Below, piece by piece: positions 6,546 through 14,360 of a stretch of 34,278 nucleotides of DNA. The position numbers and the translations under genes were made by a program. Source of the DNA: CAZLMF01 sp964560565 (lineage in GTDB: Bacteria > Bacillota > Clostridia > Oscillospirales > Ruminococcaceae); assembly GCA_964560565.1 (NCBI GenBank), contig CAZLMF010000006.1, positions 1 through 34,278 of the forward strand, given 5' to 3'. The notes beneath the pieces are model-generated. The model had not been told where the DNA came from. It saw only the letters and a list, made by a program, of their open reading frames with translations, and did no database searches. Positions within the stretch are counted from its first letter, which is position 1. Each line of letters starts with the position of its first letter.

Positions 6546-7685
6546 TTAGTTAATAATTGATTGCTCTGTATCCTTGTCAAACAGATGAATCCTGTTTGGA
6601 TCAATGCAAAGCTTAATGGTATCCTGTGGACGTGCTGACGAACGAGGTGAAACACGAGCGGTTAGAGGAGTGCCTTCACAAGTTAGATATAGATATGTCT
6701 CAGCACCCATCATCTCAGTTACCTCAACTAGGCTCTCGATAAAGCCAGTCTTTGCAGCTGATATATACATTTCCTCATCATGGATGTTCTCAGGACGAAC
6801 GCCGAGAGTAACTTCCTTGTCAACATAGGAATCAAGAACAGGATCAACCTTTGCCTCAGGAATGTCAACATAGAACTTTTTGCCGCGAGTAGTTTTGGTA
6901 TCCTCTGAGCCGAACTCAACTGTATACTTGCCATCCTTCTTTAGAAGCTTAGAATCGATGAAGTTCATCTGAGGTGAACCGATAAATCCAGCAACGAACT
7001 GGTTAACAGGGGACTCATATAGGTTTGAAGGTGAGTCAACCTGTTGAATTAGACCGTCCTTCATAACCACGATACGGTCAGCCATTGTCATAGCCTCGAT
7101 CTGGTCATGAGTAACGTAAATAAATGTAGTACCTAGCTTCTTGTGAAGCTTTGAAAGCTCTGTACGCATCTGTGCACGCAGTTTAGCGTCAAGGTTTGAT
7201 AGGGGCTCGTCAAGTAGGAACACCTGAGGATCACGAACGATTGCACGTCCAAGGGCAACACGCTGACGCTGACCACCGGACAGAGCCTTTGGCTTACGGT
7301 CAAGAAGGTGAGCGATGTCAAGGATTCTAGCTGCTTCCTCAACAAGCTTCTTAATGTCATCCTTTGGTACCTTGCGTAGCTTTAGACCGAATGCCATGTT
7401 CTCGTATACGGTCATATGGGGATAAAGAGCATAGTTCTGGAAAACCATTGCTATATCTCTATCCTTTGGAGCAATGTCGTTAACCAAGCGGTCACCGATA
7501 TATAGCTCGCCATCTGTGATTTCCTCTAGTCCTGCGATCATACGTAGGGTAGTTGATTTACCGCAGCCGGATGGACCGACTAGAATAATAAATTCCTTAT
7601 CCTTAATGTCCAGGTTGAAATCTGAAACAGCGATGACGCCACCGGGATATTTCTTGTATATGCTTTTTAGTTGTACACTTGCCAT
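6546..7685 (-). CDS. ugpC: Multi-sugar ABC transporter ATP-binding protein (MsmK/UgpC type)
   Basis: The 379-residue protein is a carbohydrate-importer ATPase of the MalK/MsmX family. It shows Walker A GPSGCGKST (37-45), Q-loop FQNYALYPH (82-90), signature LSGGQ (135-139), Walker B VFLLDE (155-160), D-loop SNLDAKLR and switch His193. The C-terminal ~140 residues form the TOBE regulatory domain (LGVRPENIHDE). A GTG 15 bases upstream would add five residues, but GGAGG lies between GTG and ATG at the right distance from ATG 7683-7685, so that start is chosen. No permease or binding protein is adjacent, typical of a shared ATPase serving several sugar importers. It has its own promoter and terminator. 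Confidence 0.94.
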   Translation of the reverse strand: MASVQLKSIYKKYPGGVIAVSDFNLDIKDKEFIILVGPSGCGKSTTLRMIAGLEEITDGELYIGDRLVNDIAPKDRDIAMVFQNYALYPHMTVYENMAFGLKLRKVPKDDIKKLVEEAARILDIAHLLDRKPKALSGGQRQRVALGRAIVRDPQVFLLDEPLSNLDAKLRAQMRTELSKLHKKLGTTFIYVTHDQIEAMTMADRIVVMKDGLIQQVDSPSNLYESPVNQFVAGFIGSPQMNFIDSKLLKKDGKYTVEFGSEDTKTTRGKKFYVDIPEAKVDPVLDSYVDKEVTLGVRPENIHDEEMYISAAKTGFIESLVEVTEMMGAETYLYLTCEGTPLTARVSPRSSARPQDTIKLCIDPNRIHLFDKDTEQSIIN

Positions 7686-7758
7686 TGTATGGACCTCCAC
7701 TTCTTACTTCGAATTTTTTCTAACATAGAAAAGTATACTAATAATATATCAAATTTTG

Positions 7759-7787
7759 ATTATAAAAAACAGTACCTAATTACCCAA
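7759..7787 (-). promoter_or_regulatory. Sigma-A promoter of the ugpC/msmK-like gene
   Basis: On the - strand TTGGGT (7782-7787) and a perfect TATAAT (7759-7764) are 17 bases apart. The start near 7752 leaves a leader of about 65 bases. Confidence 0.65.
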
Positions 7788-7968
7788 ACTTCAAAAAGAC
7801 AGTTTATTGATATTGACTAATAATCATTAACTTTTCAAAATGCTTGTCAAAGGGAGGGCAATTATCCAGTTAGATTTTGTGCAGTATCACTACTACAGTA
7901 AATATCGCGGTTTTAAGTGGAAAACCTCATATGGATTTCTTTTCTGATGCAGAATAGAAAAATAGTCG

Positions 7969-8466
7969 TTAATTTTGCTTATCTTCCTCCGTCAGTTTAA
8001 ATCCGTGCATAAATCCTGATAGCTCAGTTGAGCATACATCCCCTCCAATTATCTTGCCGTCATATATTATTATATTTGCGCGTATATTTGGTAACATGGT
8101 TTCATCAGAGGAAGGGTAGTTAAGCACTTCGTAGGTATAGCGCTTAGCTCGCTTAGCGCGGTATTTATACAAATCGTAGCCTTGTAGCTTTTGTATATCA
8201 TTGTAGCCCTCATACACATCGGAAAACTCCGACGGAATAACAATTTCGACAATTTCAAGGGGCTCAGAGGAAACTTCCCACCCAAAGCTTTTTAGGAAGG
8301 CTATCCGCTGGGAATTGCTTTGTGCGCTTGAAGTAAGGGTTGTGCTTGCTGCAAGGGCATTATGGGCGGCGGACGAGGCAATAATAATTACTGCAAGAGC
8401 TAAAAAGATACAGCCTACCATAAGTGCAAGTTTAAGCTTTGGAAGCTTCATTGAAATAACAAACAT
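7969..8466 (-). CDS. DUF4830-type membrane-anchored protein
   Basis: The 165-residue product has an N-terminal hydrophobic segment (about 12-34) preceded by Lys residues, so it is anchored or secreted. Its external part matches what I recall of the DUF4830 family: RIAFLKSFGWEVS (about 54-66), IPSEFSDVYEGYNDIQKLQGYDL and YDGKIIGGDVCS near the end, then GFMHGFKL. The function is unknown. The ATG has an AAAGGATTG ribosome binding site; a second Met at residue 6 is less well placed. It diverges from the transglutaminase-like gene, whose promoter lies in the shared 160-base spacer. No convincing terminator was seen after it. Confidence 0.7.
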   Translation of the reverse strand: MFVISMKLPKLKLALMVGCIFLALAVIIIASSAAHNALAASTTLTSSAQSNSQRIAFLKSFGWEVSSEPLEIVEIVIPSEFSDVYEGYNDIQKLQGYDLYKYRAKRAKRYTYEVLNYPSSDETMLPNIRANIIIYDGKIIGGDVCSTELSGFMHGFKLTEEDKQN

Positions 8467-8557
8467 AGTATCAATCCTTTCAAAACATATATATGTTTAT
8501 CTAGGCTTTGCAATACCATTTTACAGCGAAACTGCGCTGTTATTAGCGTGGTGGCAA

Positions 8558-8586
8558 TTGACATAAGCTCGTTATGAAGCTATAAT
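8558..8586 (+). promoter_or_regulatory. Consensus sigma-A promoter of the transglutaminase-like gene
   Basis: Perfect TTGACA (8558-8563) and perfect TATAAT (8581-8586) are 17 bases apart, about 40 bases before the ATG. This is one of two fully consensus promoters in the window. Confidence 0.85.
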
Positions 8587-8626
8587 AAATACATAAAAAT
8601 ACAAAATTATTATTGGAGGCGGCACA

Positions 8627-9775
8627 ATGAAAGCCTTGAAAGTGATGCTCGTAATTACCTTGGCGATTATGCTTGGCGTGAATACTTATGCGGAGTCAAA
8701 CAAAGTGCTACTGACTAGCTATAACCCTGATTATTACTTAAACATCACGCTAAATGGCGATGAAATTCAAGTGAAAGGCAAGCTTGAGGGCGAAACTGCC
8801 CAAGAGATTTATATATTTAAACGCACATGGGATACTAACGTAAGCTACGAAAAAGACAATACTTTTACCGCGACGGTTGATACCTCCGATGTTGCGGATG
8901 GCGAGCATTTACTAAAGATTTACCTAGGTTCGGATAATTTGCTTTACTATCGGCTTGAACGTGTTAATGGGGAGTGGAGATTCCCCAATGAAAATCTATC
9001 TGCGCAGGTCAGCGCAAGCATAAGTGGGACTGACACCATGAGCGAAATGGTCGCCGCAAGCTACCTTGCATATCCTGCCGACAAGGAAAATGTGGAGAAT
9101 GCGCTAGATGCGATAAAAAGCCTATCCGATGACATATGCAAGAATGCAGAGACTGATTATGACCGTGCAAAGGCGATTTTTCTTTGGGTGACAAATAATA
9201 TCTACTACGACTATGATGCAAAGTCGGGCAGCGTTGACCTTGAAACAATTGCACTTGTTAATGTGGTGGAAACAAAGAAAACCGTCTGTGCAGGTTTTGC
9301 AAACTTATATGGAGCGTTATGCCTTGCACAGGGCATTGATAGCGTCACAATTAAAGGCGCAGTTGTGCGCTCAAATGAAAGACTTGAGGACTTAGCGGAC
9401 TTACCTCGTAACCATGAATGGAGTGCAGTGAAGCTCGATGATAGATGGGCATTTGTCGACTGCACATGGAGCACGCAAAACGCTTATTCAGGCGGAGAAT
9501 ATGTCAAAGGTGCAACCAGCATGAAGTTCTTCGATATTACAGCGCAAGCGCTTTCCGCCGACCACCGTATAGATATAGTAGAAAGGCGCAACTATTTTGA
9601 CAGTCTAGGCTATTTTGAGGATAACGAACAAGCGGTCATAAACCCAGTATTGACCGCTAAGGCGAATGAAAAAAGCAATCTGCTTCCAACAATTCTTGTG
9701 GCGGTGATAGCGGTTACATCCCTTGCAATACTCGCAGTGACAATGCTGCTGTTTAAGAAGAACGAAAGAGAGTAA
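8627..9775 (+). CDS. Secreted, membrane-anchored transglutaminase-like protein
   Basis: The 382-residue product has a signal peptide at about residues 1-22 (ending TYA-E). A beta-rich domain of about 110 residues follows, then a transglutaminase-like cysteine-protease fold. The presumed catalytic triad is visible: Cys221 in TVCAGFANLYGALC, His263 in NHEWSAVKL and Asp278 in WAFVDCTW. A C-terminal helix (353-376) followed by FKKNERE anchors it with the active domain outside. Bacterial members are usually peptidases or of unknown activity rather than protein cross-linkers. A GGAGG ribosome binding site and a perfect promoter lie upstream and a strong terminator downstream, so it is a single-gene unit. 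A role in cell-wall or surface-protein processing is inferred. Confidence 0.88.
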   Translation: MKALKVMLVITLAIMLGVNTYAESNKVLLTSYNPDYYLNITLNGDEIQVKGKLEGETAQEIYIFKRTWDTNVSYEKDNTFTATVDTSDVADGEHLLKIYLGSDNLLYYRLERVNGEWRFPNENLSAQVSASISGTDTMSEMVAASYLAYPADKENVENALDAIKSLSDDICKNAETDYDRAKAIFLWVTNNIYYDYDAKSGSVDLETIALVNVVETKKTVCAGFANLYGALCLAQGIDSVTIKGAVVRSNERLEDLADLPRNHEWSAVKLDDRWAFVDCTWSTQNAYSGGEYVKGATSMKFFDITAQALSADHRIDIVERRNYFDSLGYFEDNEQAVINPVLTAKANEKSNLLPTILVAVIAVTSLAILAVTMLLFKKNERE

Positions 9776-9800
9776 GGTCTACAATATCATAGCTTAATTA

Positions 9801-9831
9801 TAATAGGGCTTGGAGAATCCAAGCCCTATTA
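9801..9831. terminator. Bidirectional terminator between convergent genes
   Basis: A 14-bp stem (9801-9814 with 9818-9831, loop GAA) has A/T-rich flanks on both sides. It separates the + strand transglutaminase-like gene from the - strand DUF6382 gene. Confidence 0.85.
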
Positions 9832-9861
9832 TTATGCCTACAAGTCACATTTTACTTAGTA

Positions 9862-11004
9862 TTACTCAACAGGGTTATCTATAACTATGTTGTCAAGGCT
9901 CTCCTCAGGTACTTGCTCGCTATTGGCAACCGGCTCTTCTACTGAAGCTGCTGAGTATGCAAGCTCAGGCTCAGCAGGCACGGAAACAGGCGCAGGCATG
10001 GGTGTAGGTTCAGGGATAGGCATCGGTACAGGAACAGGCGCAGGCAAGGGTTCAGGGCTAGGCGTCGGTACAGGAACAGGCGCAGGATAGCCTGGTACGC
10101 ATGAAGCGGTCACCCCTGGTGCAATGTTATACTGAGGCGCTTGAGGCTGATAGGGGAGCGTTTGCTGCGGCTTAGGGGCCTTTTGCGCCTTTGGTAGCTT
10201 GGACTTAGACGAAAGCGTGATAGCTATTATACATGCAACCATGATTGATGCCACAGCTGCAGCGCCAAATAGAATTGCGAACACTAATATTGCCTCATCG
10301 GTAAAATAGCGCTCAATCGGCTCGTAGTTGAGGAAATCCGCAAGCACAGGTATGCCAATACTGCTTGCTGCTGTAAAAATAAGCGTTAGCATTACAGCGC
10401 CTAAAATGCGTAGGCGGCCCTTGCGCGCAATCATCTTTGCTGTCTTTGGCGAGAATGCTGCAAGCTCGGTATAAAAGCGAGTAGGACTAAAGCTTGGGGA
10501 ATTTATCCTTGACAGCACAAAAGCAATCAGCTCATATGAGCTGTCGCAGGTTGCATTTGAAATAACGTACTTAATAAGTATTCTAAGTGAGCTTGAGGAA
10601 TCGGAAATTCCAGTATTGATGCTCACAGGTATGTAGATAAAGCGAACTTGCTTAGTATAAGGGTTTATGAAAATGTATTGCTGCTTTAAAATGGTGTTTG
10701 AAAGCCTTAGGGCTGAGGAAGCAATCCTGCGCTCTAAGCCGCTTAAGTTAAGCAGGAAGTCCTGCAAGCCCTGTGCAGAAAACACCGCAGCGCTAAGGTA
10801 TTTATCAAGGGGGATAAAGCCGTTAGTGTCGTAAATAAGGGTGTTCGCTGATGATCGGTCACGCATACAAGGGAATAGGTGGGAGCTAAATTCGCTCAAA
10901 GCAATTAGCTGTGCGTTATCCTCGACGTAACCCTCCTTTAGCTTAACTGTAACAAAGCTGTCATTAGAAAGGGAAATACCCTCTACAAAGCTTGTTATAT
11001 CCAT
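9862..11004 (-). CDS. DUF6382-type membrane protein with proline-rich tail
   Basis: Residues 1-190 of this 380-residue protein resemble the DUF6382 domain (GYVEDNAQLIALSE; a region ending IFINPYTKQVRFIYIPV), which in Firmicutes often precedes a forkhead-associated domain. Two membrane helices follow at about 199-222 and 238-264. The remaining ~115 residues are Pro/Ala/Gln-rich, with a PVPxP/PxPEP repeat at 305-347 and an acidic end. No forkhead domain is present, so the usual phosphothreonine reader is missing or replaced by the tail. The function is unknown. The ribosome binding site GGGAGGTTGAG precedes ATG, and its promoter is at 11081-11110. Confidence 0.65.
   Translation of the reverse strand: MDITSFVEGISLSNDSFVTVKLKEGYVEDNAQLIALSEFSSHLFPCMRDRSSANTLIYDTNGFIPLDKYLSAAVFSAQGLQDFLLNLSGLERRIASSALRLSNTILKQQYIFINPYTKQVRFIYIPVSINTGISDSSSSLRILIKYVISNATCDSSYELIAFVLSRINSPSFSPTRFYTELAAFSPKTAKMIARKGRLRILGAVMLTLIFTAASSIGIPVLADFLNYEPIERYFTDEAILVFAILFGAAAVASIMVACIIAITLSSKSKLPKAQKAPKPQQTLPYQPQAPQYNIAPGVTASCVPGYPAPVPVPTPSPEPLPAPVPVPMPIPEPTPMPAPVSVPAEPELAYSAASVEEPVANSEQVPEESLDNIVIDNPVE
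9964..10092 (-). repeat. Low-complexity repeat encoding the Pro-rich tail
   Basis: Short GC-rich units such as GGTACAGGAACAGGCGCAGG (+ strand) recur here and encode alternating Pro-Val/Pro-Ala/Pro-Glu residues 305-347 of the DUF6382 protein. Such tracts change length easily, so the size may differ among strains. Confidence 0.7.
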
Positions 11005-11080
11005 GAATTCTCAACCTCCCAATATGTATTAAACTATATAAACACAGCGATAAAATGGACAAGCCATTCCTACTAAACCA

Positions 11081-11110
11081 ATTCTACCATAAATCGTAAA
11101 GGAATTGCAA
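11081..11110 (-). promoter_or_regulatory. Sigma-A promoter of the DUF6382 gene
   Basis: On the - strand TTGCAA (11105-11110) and TAGAAT (11081-11086) are 18 bases apart, with TGG just before the -10 as an extended element. Confidence 0.6.
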
Positions 11111-11130
11111 TACTTTTTACCGTTATGAAC

Positions 11131-11161
11131 AAAAAAGCTCTAAGCTTTTAGCACTTAGAGC
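11131..11161 (-). terminator. Rho-independent terminator of the glycopolymer operon
   Basis: On the - strand the 8-bp stem GCTCTAAG/CTTAGAGC (11137-11144 with 11154-11161) is followed by six T. It lies 10 bases after the rfbB stop and marks the end of the 13-gene unit. Confidence 0.9.
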
Positions 11162-11171
11162 CTTGTTATGT

Positions 11172-12221
11172 CTATTTATACATTTTATCGTAGTATTCTG
11201 CGTAGCTGCCTGAGGTGATATTCTCCATCCAAGCTTCATTTTCAAGATACCACTCAATTGTCTCGGCAATGCCTTGCTCAAAGGTATAGGAAGGGCTCCA
11301 GTTAAGCTTTGTAGTAATCTTTGAGTTATCTATTGCATAGCGCCTGTCGTGCCCAGGGCGGTCCTTTACATAGGTTATAAGGGATTCGGGCTTGTTAAGT
11401 GCTTGTAATATCAATTTGACTATCTCGATATTAGCCTTTTCGTTATTACCGCCGATATTGTATACTTCACCAAGCTTGCCCTTGTTAAGGATAGTATCAA
11501 TTGCAGAGCAATGGTCGGATACATGCAGCCAGTCTCTTACCTGCATTCCATCACCATAGATGGGCAGGGATTTATCTTGCTTTGCATTATTTATCATAAG
11601 AGGGATAAGCTTTTCAGGGAACTGATAAGGCCCATAGTTATTCGAGCAGCGAGTGATGTTTATAGGCATGCCAAATGTCTTGTTGTAGGCATTTACCACC
11701 ATATCAGAGCTTGCCTTTGAGGCGGAATAAGGGCTGTTTGGCGCAAGGGGATAGCTTTCGGTAAACAAACCAGTCTTGCCAAGAGCGCCGTAAACCTCAT
11801 CGGTTGAAACCTGCAGGAACTTCACGCCATCTTTGTACTCCCGTGAATGTTTATCTGAAGGATCAAGCTTCCAGCTTGACATTGCAGCATCAAGTAAAAC
11901 CTGTGTGCCGAGAATATTGGTAGTAAGGAAGATTTCAGGCTCGGTAATGCTCCTATCCACATGGCTTTCAGCCGCAAAATTCACCACACTGGTAATTTCG
12001 TTTTCCTCGAAGATTTTATTAACAAGCTTGCGGTCTCTAATATCACCCTTGATAAATGTATATCTTGAATTTTCCTCAAGCTCGCTTAAATTTTCAAGGT
12101 TTCCTGCATAGGTAAGATCGTCTAGATTTATTAGCTTAATGTCAGAATACTTGCCAAGCATATACTTGACAAAGTTAGAGCCTATAAAACCTGCCCCTCC
12201 TGTGACTAAAATAGTTTTAAT
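11172..12221 (-). CDS. rfbB: dTDP-glucose 4,6-dehydratase, apparent ATT start
   Basis: RfbB converts dTDP-glucose to dTDP-4-keto-6-deoxyglucose with bound NAD. The catalytic STDEVYG (Thr140-Asp-Glu) and YSASK (Tyr165, Lys169) are present. The first ATG (12159-12161) would remove the NAD-binding Rossmann motif, yet the frame stays open upstream and encodes K-T-I-L-V-T-GGAGFIG, the normal RfbB N-terminus. Between an in-frame stop inside rfbA and this motif there is no ATG, GTG or TTG. An ATT at 12219-12221, exactly where the initiator Met is expected and 8 bases after AAGGGGG, is taken as the start (349 residues). A one-base error restoring a TTG start is the alternative. It is the last gene of the operon. 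Confidence 0.88.
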   Translation of the reverse strand: MKTILVTGGAGFIGSNFVKYMLGKYSDIKLINLDDLTYAGNLENLSELEENSRYTFIKGDIRDRKLVNKIFEENEITSVVNFAAESHVDRSITEPEIFLTTNILGTQVLLDAAMSSWKLDPSDKHSREYKDGVKFLQVSTDEVYGALGKTGLFTESYPLAPNSPYSASKASSDMVVNAYNKTFGMPINITRCSNNYGPYQFPEKLIPLMINNAKQDKSLPIYGDGMQVRDWLHVSDHCSAIDTILNKGKLGEVYNIGGNNEKANIEIVKLILQALNKPESLITYVKDRPGHDRRYAIDNSKITTKLNWSPSYTFEQGIAETIEWYLENEAWMENITSGSYAEYYDKMYK

Positions 12222-12261
12222 TTCAACTACCCCCTTAAAATTTGTTAGAAAAACGCTGTGC

Positions 12262-13131
12262 TTATTCGTCCTTTGCTATGGAGAGCAGATACTGACCGTA
12301 TTCGGTCATTTTCAGCTCCTCACCAAGTGCTGTGAGCTGTTCTTTATCGATAAAACCTTTGCGCCACGCAATTTCCTCAATACAGGCAATATAGAAGCCC
12401 TGTCTTGATTGAACAGCCTCCACATATTCAGCGGCTTTAAGCATTCCATCGGGAGTTCCTGTGTCAAGCCACGCCATTCCACGTCCTAAAAGCTCAACAT
12501 GCAGCTCACCCATCTCCAGATAGGTGTTGTTTACTGAGGTTATCTCAATTTCGCCTCTATGGGAGGGCTTAACATTCTTTGCTATCTCCACGACTCGGTT
12601 ATCATAGAAATAAAGCCCCGGTACAGCATAGTTAGATTTAGGGTACTCGGGCTTTTCAACGATGGAAACCACTTTTCGCTCAGCGTCAAACTCAACCACG
12701 CCAAAGGAACGTGCGTCCTTAACAGGATAGCCAAAAACGGTAGCGCCACGTTCACGCTTGCCCACACGCTTGAGAAGTCCGGAAAAGTCCTGCCCGTAGA
12801 ACACATTATCACCTAGGATAAGACAAACAGAATCGCCGTCAATGAAGTCAGCACCTAAGATAAAAGCATCAGCAAGCCCTCGAGGGGTATCCTGAACAAT
12901 GTAGTTAAGCTTAATGCCAAGGCGTGAGCCGTCTCCAAGCAGTCTCTCATAGACAGGAGTGTCCTCTGGTGTGGAAATAATCAGTATTTCCTTAATGCCA
13001 GCCAAAAGAAGAACGGAAAGCGGATAGTAAATCAGCGGCTTGTCGTATATAGGCAAAAGCTGCTTTGACACTGCTAGGGTCATGGGGAATAGACGTGTTC
13101 CTTTGCCTCCTGCTAAGATTATGCCTTTCAT
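12262..13131 (-). CDS. rfbA: Glucose-1-phosphate thymidylyltransferase
   Basis: RfbA (RmlA) joins dTTP and glucose-1-phosphate to give dTDP-glucose. The 289-residue protein has the family's usual length and the nucleotidyltransferase signature LAGGKGTRLFPMT (6-18) with SKQLLPIYDKPLIYYPLS, then LILGDNVFYG and the sugar-binding VEKPEYPKSNYAVPGLYFYD block. The GGAGGC ribosome binding site is 6 bases before ATG. It lies 40 bases upstream of rfbB, its direct pathway partner. No rfbD (dTDP-4-dehydrorhamnose reductase) is present, so the pathway here probably does not end in rhamnose. Confidence 0.96.
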   Translation of the reverse strand: MKGIILAGGKGTRLFPMTLAVSKQLLPIYDKPLIYYPLSVLLLAGIKEILIISTPEDTPVYERLLGDGSRLGIKLNYIVQDTPRGLADAFILGADFIDGDSVCLILGDNVFYGQDFSGLLKRVGKRERGATVFGYPVKDARSFGVVEFDAERKVVSIVEKPEYPKSNYAVPGLYFYDNRVVEIAKNVKPSHRGEIEITSVNNTYLEMGELHVELLGRGMAWLDTGTPDGMLKAAEYVEAVQSRQGFYIACIEEIAWRKGFIDKEQLTALGEELKMTEYGQYLLSIAKDE

Positions 13132-13190
13132 ATTGTGCCTCCATTTTTAAGTTGGTGTAATTATACGTATTGTATATATTAGTGCGAATA

Positions 13191-14327
13191 TTACATTGAA
13201 ATAAACTCAACTATCTTTAGGATAACATAGTCAACATCCTGTTTTGTTAGGCGCAAATGCAATGGTAGGGAAAGAATATGGTCGGTTGCATAAGCGGTAT
13301 TTGGGCAAGTACCATGTGCATACTCATACATACGGTATTGTGTGTTGTCAACATAGTGAACACCGGGGAAAATATCGTTGTCATTTAGGTAGGTCATTAG
13401 TCCATCACGATCATCCACCATTATTTGGAACAGGTGACGTGAGGTTTCGCAGTTTTCGGGCACTTTAATAAACTTGATTTTATCGCTATATTTTTTCAGC
13501 CCGTCCTCATACCACTTTGCAACCTGCCTGCGGTATTTATTATTTTCATCTAGGTGGGTAAGCTCAACAAGACCGATTGCCGCCATAATTGAGTTGCCGT
13601 GGTACTTATAGCCAACATATTCAACATCATAGCGCCATTTGTAGTTGCCACCTGCATTTGAAGAACGTGCATAGGTGTCCTTGTTAATGCCAAGCCAAGC
13701 TTTTTTGCGTGCAATAGCATCAAAATCCTCACGCTTAAAGCAAATCATGCCGCTATCTGCGGTGGGTAGGTTTTTAACCGCTTGGAATGAATATGCAACA
13801 ACCTCGGCTTCTTTGCCGGGTACAACGCCGTTTAGGCGAGTGCCTGCCATATGAGCCGCATCAAGTACCAGCTTGAGGTCATGCTTATCGCATAGCTTAA
13901 CGATTTCCTCGTATTGACCGACATTGCCGCCCATTCCAACGAATAGAACAGCCCTTGTTTTAGGGGTGATTAGCTTTTCAACGGACTTAGGGTCAAGGCA
14001 AAGTGTATCGTCAACATCAGCAAATATTGCTTTTAAGCCATTAAGCTTAATTGCGTGGTTGGAGGATATAAAGGTCATAGGGGTAGTGATGACCTCATCG
14101 TCATCCTGCCAGCCGTATTGCTCCTTCATAATTTCAAAAGCCAAGTTTAGAGCAACAGTTGCGGAATTAAGGAAATGTGCATGGGGCAAGCCGGTGTATT
14201 CCTTCCACTTGTCCTCAAACTCAACAGTCTTAAAGCCCATCCCTGTCCAGCCCTTTTCAAGGCATACGCGTATTTCGTCAAGGCATGCCTCGACATCAAA
14301 AGTTGGTACAAATAATTGAATTCCCAT
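13191..14327 (-). CDS. DegT/DnrJ/EryC1/StrS-family sugar aminotransferase
   Basis: This PLP enzyme is expected to aminate a keto-sugar nucleotide. The 378-residue protein shows TTPMTFISSNHAI (81-93), LVLDAAH (153-159, PLP-ring Asp156) and SFQAVKNLPTADSG (180-193), where Lys185 is the Schiff-base lysine; the usual SFHxTKN has Gln for His here. The later GINKDTYARSS and YDVEYVGYKYHGNSIMAAIGL match the family. A GTG 9 bases upstream would add three residues, but AAAGGTG is better spaced for ATG 14325-14327. Its position beside rfbA/rfbB makes dTDP-4-keto-6-deoxyglucose the likely substrate (VioA/DesI-like 4-amination), but position and stereochemistry are inferred. Confidence 0.88.
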   Translation of the reverse strand: MGIQLFVPTFDVEACLDEIRVCLEKGWTGMGFKTVEFEDKWKEYTGLPHAHFLNSATVALNLAFEIMKEQYGWQDDDEVITTPMTFISSNHAIKLNGLKAIFADVDDTLCLDPKSVEKLITPKTRAVLFVGMGGNVGQYEEIVKLCDKHDLKLVLDAAHMAGTRLNGVVPGKEAEVVAYSFQAVKNLPTADSGMICFKREDFDAIARKKAWLGINKDTYARSSNAGGNYKWRYDVEYVGYKYHGNSIMAAIGLVELTHLDENNKYRRQVAKWYEDGLKKYSDKIKFIKVPENCETSRHLFQIMVDDRDGLMTYLNDNDIFPGVHYVDNTQYRMYEYAHGTCPNTAYATDHILSLPLHLRLTKQDVDYVILKIVEFISM

Positions 14328-14360
14328 TTCTTTCACCTTTCAAATTGTTATTTTTATATT

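Noticed and set aside
7840..7968. Hairpin GGTTTT/AAAACC near 7909-7926 as terminator of the DUF4830 gene
   Set aside because: The stem is only six weak pairs and no T-run follows on the - strand.
9887..10090. Gly/Thr-rich + strand frame that looks like a collagen-like repeat
   Set aside because: It is the reverse complement of the proline-rich tail of the DUF6382 protein, so the repeat pattern is inherited from that gene.
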